Source: Arachis hypogaea (taxonomy: Eukaryota; Streptophyta; Magnoliopsida; Fabales; Fabaceae). Taken from it: 64,000 nt of DNA. Below the pieces are notes generated by a model. That model was not told the DNA's origin, made no database searches, and saw nothing but the letters and a program-made list of their open reading frames with translations. Of the stretch, positions 58,624 to 64,000 are shown piece by piece; the first letter of the stretch is position 1; each line of letters begins with the position of its first letter. Location: positions 2,976,001 through 3,040,000 of the forward strand of contig NC_092040.1 in assembly GCF_003086295.3 (NCBI RefSeq), given 5' to 3'. Both the position numbers and the translations under genes were made by a program.

Positions 58624-61600
58624 TTACCGGTGCTTGTGACCTTGCCTTCTCAAATGCCTCTGATGATGATAACTATCAGATTCAGATGAATAAGAATGTT
58701 CATATCTGTGATATCTGTCAGCACCAGAATCCTTAGATGAATAGTAATCCTTTTTTCTTCTCTCCCTACTCACATCGCGCCTAGGATGTTCAGAACCCTC
58801 GGGTATATAGCGATCCTTTTGTTCGATCTTTCTACTCCGATCAACTGTGTCAACATCTGAATCTTCAGATGAATATGAATTCTTAGACATGTTCTTCTGT
58901 TTTCCGTGGTAGGGATCAAAATCATCATTTCTGTTATGCTTTTGGGAATCTCGATGAGCTGCTGAAGACTTCCTATGGTTGCACCTTCTATGATTAGAAT
59001 CATCCGAGGAGTTTGAATTCTTGTCCCTACTCTTGTCATTTCCATGATGATCGTCAGGACCAGAGTCCTCCGATGAATTAGAATGCCTTTTTCTGCTATG
59101 TTTTCTCTTGTGCTTTTGTATAATCTTTCTCCTTTTATCATCTCTGTCGCTGTCCGAATCATCAGATGAACAATGCTTCTCACTGTTTTTCGAATCCTCG
59201 GATGAATAATAATGTCTTTTTCTACCATGTTTCCTCTTATGATTTTGTATATCCTTTCTACTGTGGTCATCCCTGTCACTGTCAGAATCTTCACTTGAAT
59301 AAGAATGCCTTTGTCTGTCATGTTTACTCTTACAACTATGACGAGAAGAACCTTTGGGCATCTCATGTTTAGTCCTTTTGCTATGGTCAAACTTGTCCCT
59401 GTCAGAATCTTCTAAAGAATAAGAACTCTTGCGTCTGCTCTTTCTTCGATCCTTTTCATAATCTGAAGTGTCTGCCGAACTCGACACATGATTTTTCTTC
59501 TTTTTGTTTAGCTTCACCTTCTTTGATCTCTTCTCTCCATCATCTAGAGATTCCTCACTTCCAGAATTTAGTTGCTGATTCTTGCACTTGCTCTTTTTGG
59601 ACTTCTTTGGTTTCTTAGAGAAGTTGGTCAACAAATCAGGGATACTATCCATACCAAGAAAACCTGTAAAATGGTGGTCATGGTGGACTTGGAAAAATCA
59701 GGGATACTATCCATCCAAGACTCCAAGGTGTACCAAATATTTTATTAAATAAGGGCAGCAAGCAGTTACCTCCATACTCGTCAAATATTTCCTCAGCAAC
59801 AATCTGCTGGTTGGGATCATCCGGTTTGAACCCTCCTCGAGGAGGACTGATTCCTGGCTTCTGCTTGAGCTCCCATTTTAGAGGCTGAATCATTGCCAAA
59901 CAGCAGAATTAAGATTAAGATATATATTCATATGTTTAAATGTTTTTTTTTTGGGGGGGGGGGGGGGGGGGTGATATTCATCTTAACTGCATCTAGACAA
60001 TAATTTGCATTACAAGTACATAAGAATGCAATAACCAACAGTAAACCAGTGTAACTATTATGGAATTTGGTGGGAGCCTGACTTAAAGATTCCTAATCCA
60101 CATGGGAAGGATCTTTCTTTTCTAAGACTTTCGTCTGAATCAGCGCATGTAGAAAAAAAAATATGCAAAGTCCATATACATGCAATTTAGGCTCCTTAGA
60201 TATCAGAGAAAATAGAAATTGGGTTAGAGATTTAGGAGGACAGGCACAATTGACATTTTTCTTAATGCAATTCTCAGCAAATGTGAATATCAATTTGCAA
60301 TCAGATATACACCTACACAATGCAATATAAGCTTGTTTTCTTTTTCTTTCTTTCTTTCTTCCTTTATTTTTTATTTTTTATTTTTTGGTAAGGCTGTAAC
60401 AAACATATTGCAGTTTAGTGGTATCATGGTGTGATTGAGTTGAACAATGTATTACTTAATGGAAGGATGAAAAAAAAGTAAAAGAAAAGCAAGTAACATT
60501 CATATGCAAACAAATTTCAAATTTGTCAAAGAATTAACTTATAACATTTTAAATAAGCCAAACTCAAATGATGCATAAGTGAAACAGTTGACATTGTCAA
60601 GACTAAATTGTGAAATTCTCAAAACAATAGTATACTAAACGTGAGTAACTGACCTCAGTAGGGTCTGTGTGCGCGAGGATAGCATTCAAGGGGTCATCTC
60701 TTTTCAATCTGCTCTCTTCATTAGGCATTATAACATCCTTCAAGGGACATTCACGATCACCACTTTGATGGCCGTAGTTCCCACATCTTAAACATTTTAC
60801 ATTGCGAACCTCAACTCCAAAAGGTTTCACCCTACCAGCAACTCCTGTTTCCAGCCTAAAAAACATTCAGTTACTAAGATTACAACTAAATAAATCAATA
60901 ACAATTCATGTTGTACCAGTACTCATGGAAGCAAAACAATTTAACCATGAAACACACTGAATTGTGTTAAAAGGCAATGTATGGAAATGACACAGAAATT
61001 TACAATCACCTAACAAAGTGATCTAATCTCGGCAGCACTTGTTACTACAGATTTCAAGCACTTTCAACATCTGAATGTTGACTTAACACAGCTCCCATTT
61101 CCATGATTTAACAAAAGAAAATAGCACAGCTCTCTAAATCATAATTAAAGACAAAACAACACAGAAAATAAATAAACCTAATGGATATACATACTTTGGT
61201 GCATTTTTCAGAATCTCAAATTCTTCTTCGGTTGGCAGAGGGCGACCAAAAACATCTTTAGGCCTTGGTTTCTTCTTCTTCTCTTCACCTAAATGATCCT
61301 TGTCAGGCAAGGAACTCGGCGGCCTGCATAGCAAATCAATGGAACGAATTAACAAACAAATCAAGCCACCAAATAACTGAAAAAAAAATCCAACTTTTAA
61401 CCTCTCATTCACTAAAAAAAACAACAATAATTCAGAAGTAGTAGACAAATAGAATTACACTGAAGAGGATGAGGGTCCTCCAGCACCATTACTCAATTCC
61501 TCTTTTCTCTTCTCATCAGCTAACTCGGCAGCTTTGGCAGCCTCAGCGTTGTAACCAGGAGGACGAACATACATAAAGCTAACAGCTTGCATCAACTCCA

Positions 61601-61994
61601 CCTAAACCCAATTGACCCCATTAGCAAAATTGAAGAGAAAATTGCGATCCAATCAAGGAAATAGGGAAAAAGGAAGAGGGTAGGTATAAAAGAGGGAGCT
61701 TTATACCTTTTCCTTGTCTTTCTTGGAGATGAGATTGGTCTGGCGGAAGAACTCTTGCTCCTGAGCGTACTCACGCGCCACCTCTTCGGAACGTCGCTGG
61801 CGGTGGGCGTGGGTCTGCTCGGCGATCCACTTGCGGCGCTGGTTCGGGTAAGAGAGAGGGTGCCATGGCTTCTGGTTCAGGTAAGAGTGGCTCCACGCGG
61901 TTCCAGATTTCGTCTTGTAGTCGACCTCGCCGCCGCCGCCGTTGTCGTTGAACCTCTTGCTCAGCCTTATGCCTCCTCCTTCTTCTCCATCCAT
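58624..61994 (-). CDS. Cir_N-domain, zinc-knuckle, RS-like protein (CIR/pre-mRNA splicing factor type)
   Basis: Probable nuclear spliceosome-associated protein, similar to Arabidopsis At2g44200. Six exons: 61994-61707, 61601-61459, 61323-61195, 60855-60654, 59884-59770, 59663-58624, giving 638 aa in frame. A Cir_N domain lies near residues 25-75 (TKSGTAWSHSYLNQKPWHPL, SYPNQRRKWIAEQTHAHRQR). A CCHC-type knuckle CLRCGNYGHQSGDREC has C208, C211, H216, C223. The last exon encodes a long Ser/Asp/His/Arg-rich tail built on repeats of (Y/N)SSEDSDSDRDD alternating with KHKRKHSRKRH. For exon 2 I used the donor GTAATT, two bases after an out-of-frame GTGTAA. The stop TAA overlaps a donor-like CCGGTAAGA, so a longer isoform is possible. 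Confidence 0.88.
59943..59971 (+). repeat. T10-G19 homopolymer pair in an intron
   Basis: Ten T then nineteen G sit in the intron between exons 4 and 5 of the Cir_N gene (on the coding strand, C19A10). A G19 run is rare in such AT-rich DNA, can form a G-quadruplex and is prone to length error in sequencing. Confidence 0.85.
60337..60387 (+). repeat. Pyrimidine-rich low-complexity run
   Basis: (TTTC)n-like followed by TATTTTTTATTTTTTATTTT in the same intron. No other significance is seen. Confidence 0.6.
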
Positions 61995-62014
61995 CTTCTC
62001 TCTCTCTCTCTCTC
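61995..62014 (+). repeat. (TC)n run in the Cir_N gene leader
   Basis: About ten TC units directly before the ATG on the coding side (GAGAGA on the minus strand). GA-rich leaders are common in plants. Confidence 0.85.
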
Positions 62015-62136
62015 CGAGCAAGATTATTGAATAACGAGATGATTCGGCGGAACGGGCGTCGTTTCTTTCTTCTGATTGTTTCTATTATTTTTGTTGAATA
62101 ATAATGGATAATTAAGTTTAAAACAAATTAAAAAAT

Positions 62137-63572
62137 GGTGGAAACTCACCTTGCTTCTAGATCGTTGACACGTGTTATTGTATGGTTTAAAAAAAATCGA
62201 TTTATTTTATACAAATGGTTTATTTAAAAAAATCGGTTTGAATAGATCAAATAACTACTTTTAAAATAATTTAAATTCTTTCTGCGTGTTATTTCTAAAT
62301 TCCTAACAGATGAATTTGATATGTTCTTTTTCTTTATTTATATTAACCGATTTGAATTTAAATTTATCTAAAATTTTTTTATTTAATTTTTGTTAAATAT
62401 ATGTATACAAATTGTTTGAAAAAGTAAAATTTAGTATTCTGAAAAAGAAACAAAATTTACGGTTTTTTTTATAGGAATGGCATAAATAATATTATCTCCT
62501 TTTTTTTGTGTATTTTCAGTTGCTTTTAAATTAAGTTGTAAACAGATTTTAAATTAAGCTGTAAAAATATGTTCAATTGCAAATTTATCGTTAAATTAAA
62601 TTTTATGGTAATCAATCAATTAACTTTTATTTTACTAATAAACTATTTTCATGCAAATTATTGTTGATTTTTTAATATTATTCTATAAATAAATTATTTT
62701 TTTAAGATAATAAGACTATAATTTACTTGTCTAGAAATTATGATTTCACTGTCATGCACGTTTTTGTGTTTTTACTTATCAACTAGAATTTATTTTCAAT
62801 AAAACAAAAGTATCTAATCAAAATATTAATTTAGTCTCCTTAAATAATTAAACATAATATTATTAATTTTGTTTACAACAAAAATTTTTAATAAATTTTT
62901 TCAAAATAAAATTGATTCAAAAATAGAGAAAAAAAAACAACTAATGAAAATATTTATTTTGACATTGCCATCAAGAATAGGATAGCCATAGAAAAAATTC
63001 AACCAAATAAAAAGGACCTAACTAATACAATTAAACTACTATCATATCATCACAATAAACTATAACATCACCAACTAAAGAGACATATAACAAATATGAA
63101 AGAGATCATGCCAAAATTTCAACAATGCTCATGCTATCAACTAATCTACGTTATACCATAATTACATTTTTGTCTTCCATCTTGGCATTTATGATCTTGA
63201 ACATCAAAATGGTGTGATGACATAAATATATACGTATTTATTAAATAATTTTCATCATTCACAGAGGAATGAATAAAAACATAAATTAAGAAATACATTT
63301 GAAATAATAAATTTGATTAAGAAATATAAATAAAAGGAACATATCTAATTGAAAGTTTCATATTAGTTCTGAAAAAGGGATTGAAAGAGAACGAATTTTA
63401 CGCACGAAACGAAGAAGAAGGGAATAAAAGTAACTACTTGGTCCAATTCAAACCGGTTTTTTAAAATAAACCATTTATATAAAATAAACCGATTTTTTTT
63501 AAACCATATAGTAACACGTGTCAGCTATTCAGAAGCAACTTCACCTGCAGTCGACTGCAGGTGAGTTTCTGC
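62137..63572. mobile_element. Non-autonomous MULE-like element with 10-bp duplication
   Basis: A perfect 10-bp duplication ATTAAAAAAT (62127-62136, 63573-63582) flanks long inverted ends. Left: GAAACTCACC ... TTGACACGTGTTATTGTATG ... ATCGATTTATTTTATACAAA. Complement of the right end: GAAACTCACC ... CTGACACGTGTTACTATATG ... ATCGGTTTATTTTATATAAA. Similarity extends about 130 bp on the left; the right arm has an extra 24-bp palindrome near its tip. Long terminal inverted repeats plus a 9-10-bp duplication indicate a Mutator-like element. The AT-rich interior has no transposase frame. Confidence 0.88.
63541..63564. repeat. Perfect 24-bp palindrome at MULE right end
   Basis: A perfect palindrome centred on GTCGAC with CACCTGCA arms. 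It is absent from the left end, where only the outer CTCACC part is present, so it arose or was lost on one side. Confidence 0.85.
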
Positions 63573-63582
63573 ATTAAAAAAT

Positions 63583-64000
63583 AATAAATATTTATTGTTT
63601 AATTCTTTTTCAATTTAACTTGAATTAATAAGTGGTAAAAAAAAATATAAAACAAACTGTTTTTCAACTAATAATTAATCAATTTTAATTTTTTTTCTTA
63701 AATCTTAATCCAACGAACTATAACTTAAATAGTATAATTTTTTTATTTTTATTTAAAAATTTTGAGTTTGAGTCTCAAGCTTAATTAAAAAAAAAATCTT
63801 AATCATTGTCTATTTACTGATTATTGATCAAAATAAAAAATTTGTTCCCTAAGCAAACTGTATATGATTAAGTCACCAAAAAAAATAACTGTATATGATT
63901 AACTACAATGATGACAACTATAACTATTTCTTTTTAGACACCAAAAAAAAAAATAAGTCTTCGTAGTTTGAATAAGATTGACTCCTATTAAAAAACATAC
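63583..64000. other. AT-rich DNA at window edge
   Basis: No gene is seen. GAGTTTGAGTCTC followed by an A-run near 63763-63795 may be another decayed tRNA-like SINE, with no duplication found. Confidence 0.4.

Noticed and set aside
58503..58736. Plus-strand 77-residue frame
   Set aside because: Antisense to the charged repeat exon of the Cir_N gene; its length comes from the repeat's codon pattern.
58770..59390. 206-residue minus-strand frame
   Set aside because: A frame-shifted shadow of the SSEDSD/KHKRKH repeat exon.

Overview
This is plant nuclear DNA. It is AT-rich, with genes split by GT-AG introns, long microsatellites and plant transposons. The mix of elements (legume-type tRNA-derived SINEs, a very long LTR carrying a CpG-dense ACGCGT block, an array of CGATTT palindromes) suggests a legume, plausibly Arachis (peanut). 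The species is an inference from repeat style, not something the sequence proves.

Positions 1-24.9 kb hold no intact gene. They contain a 4.16-kb solo LTR with a 5-bp target duplication (800-4963), a fold-back MITE (8840-9074), an array of short palindromes (11122-11380), a hAT-type MITE with an 8-bp duplication (12863-13443), a young miniature Copia-type LTR element (15525-17202), three tRNA-derived SINEs with clear target duplications (14513, 17399 on the minus strand, 23171), the decayed 3' end of an L1-type LINE (20934-22036) and a heavily mutated nuclear copy of chloroplast 23S rDNA (about 23881-24636).

Positions 25-62 kb are a gene island. In order: XEG113 arabinosyltransferase (+, 13 exons), an intronless mitochondrial-type PPR protein (+), a frameshifted F-box pseudogene (+), ABCE2/RLI2 ribosome-recycling ATPase (-, 11 exons, one GC-AG intron), a Gly/Pro/His-rich protein (-, with a 5'UTR intron), the F-box protein SKIP31 (-, 9 exons), two SWIB-domain genes in tandem (+, +), and a Cir_N/zinc-knuckle/RS-like splicing-factor-type gene (-, 6 exons). 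I spliced the exons by hand; every junction keeps frame. SKIP31 and the first SWIB gene diverge from a shared 665-bp promoter with TGGGCC motifs; the second SWIB gene and the Cir_N gene converge tail to tail.

Positions 62.1-63.6 kb hold a non-autonomous MULE-like element with long inverted repeats and a perfect 10-bp target duplication; the rest is AT-rich. The genes are ordinary housekeeping genes (wall glycosylation, organelle RNA processing, translation, ubiquitin ligase adaptors, chromatin/organelle SWIB proteins, splicing) and do not form a pathway. I saw no evidence of an undescribed system; the noteworthy items are the well-delimited insertions, the plastid-derived rDNA, the SWIB pair, the non-canonical intron and the F-box remnants.
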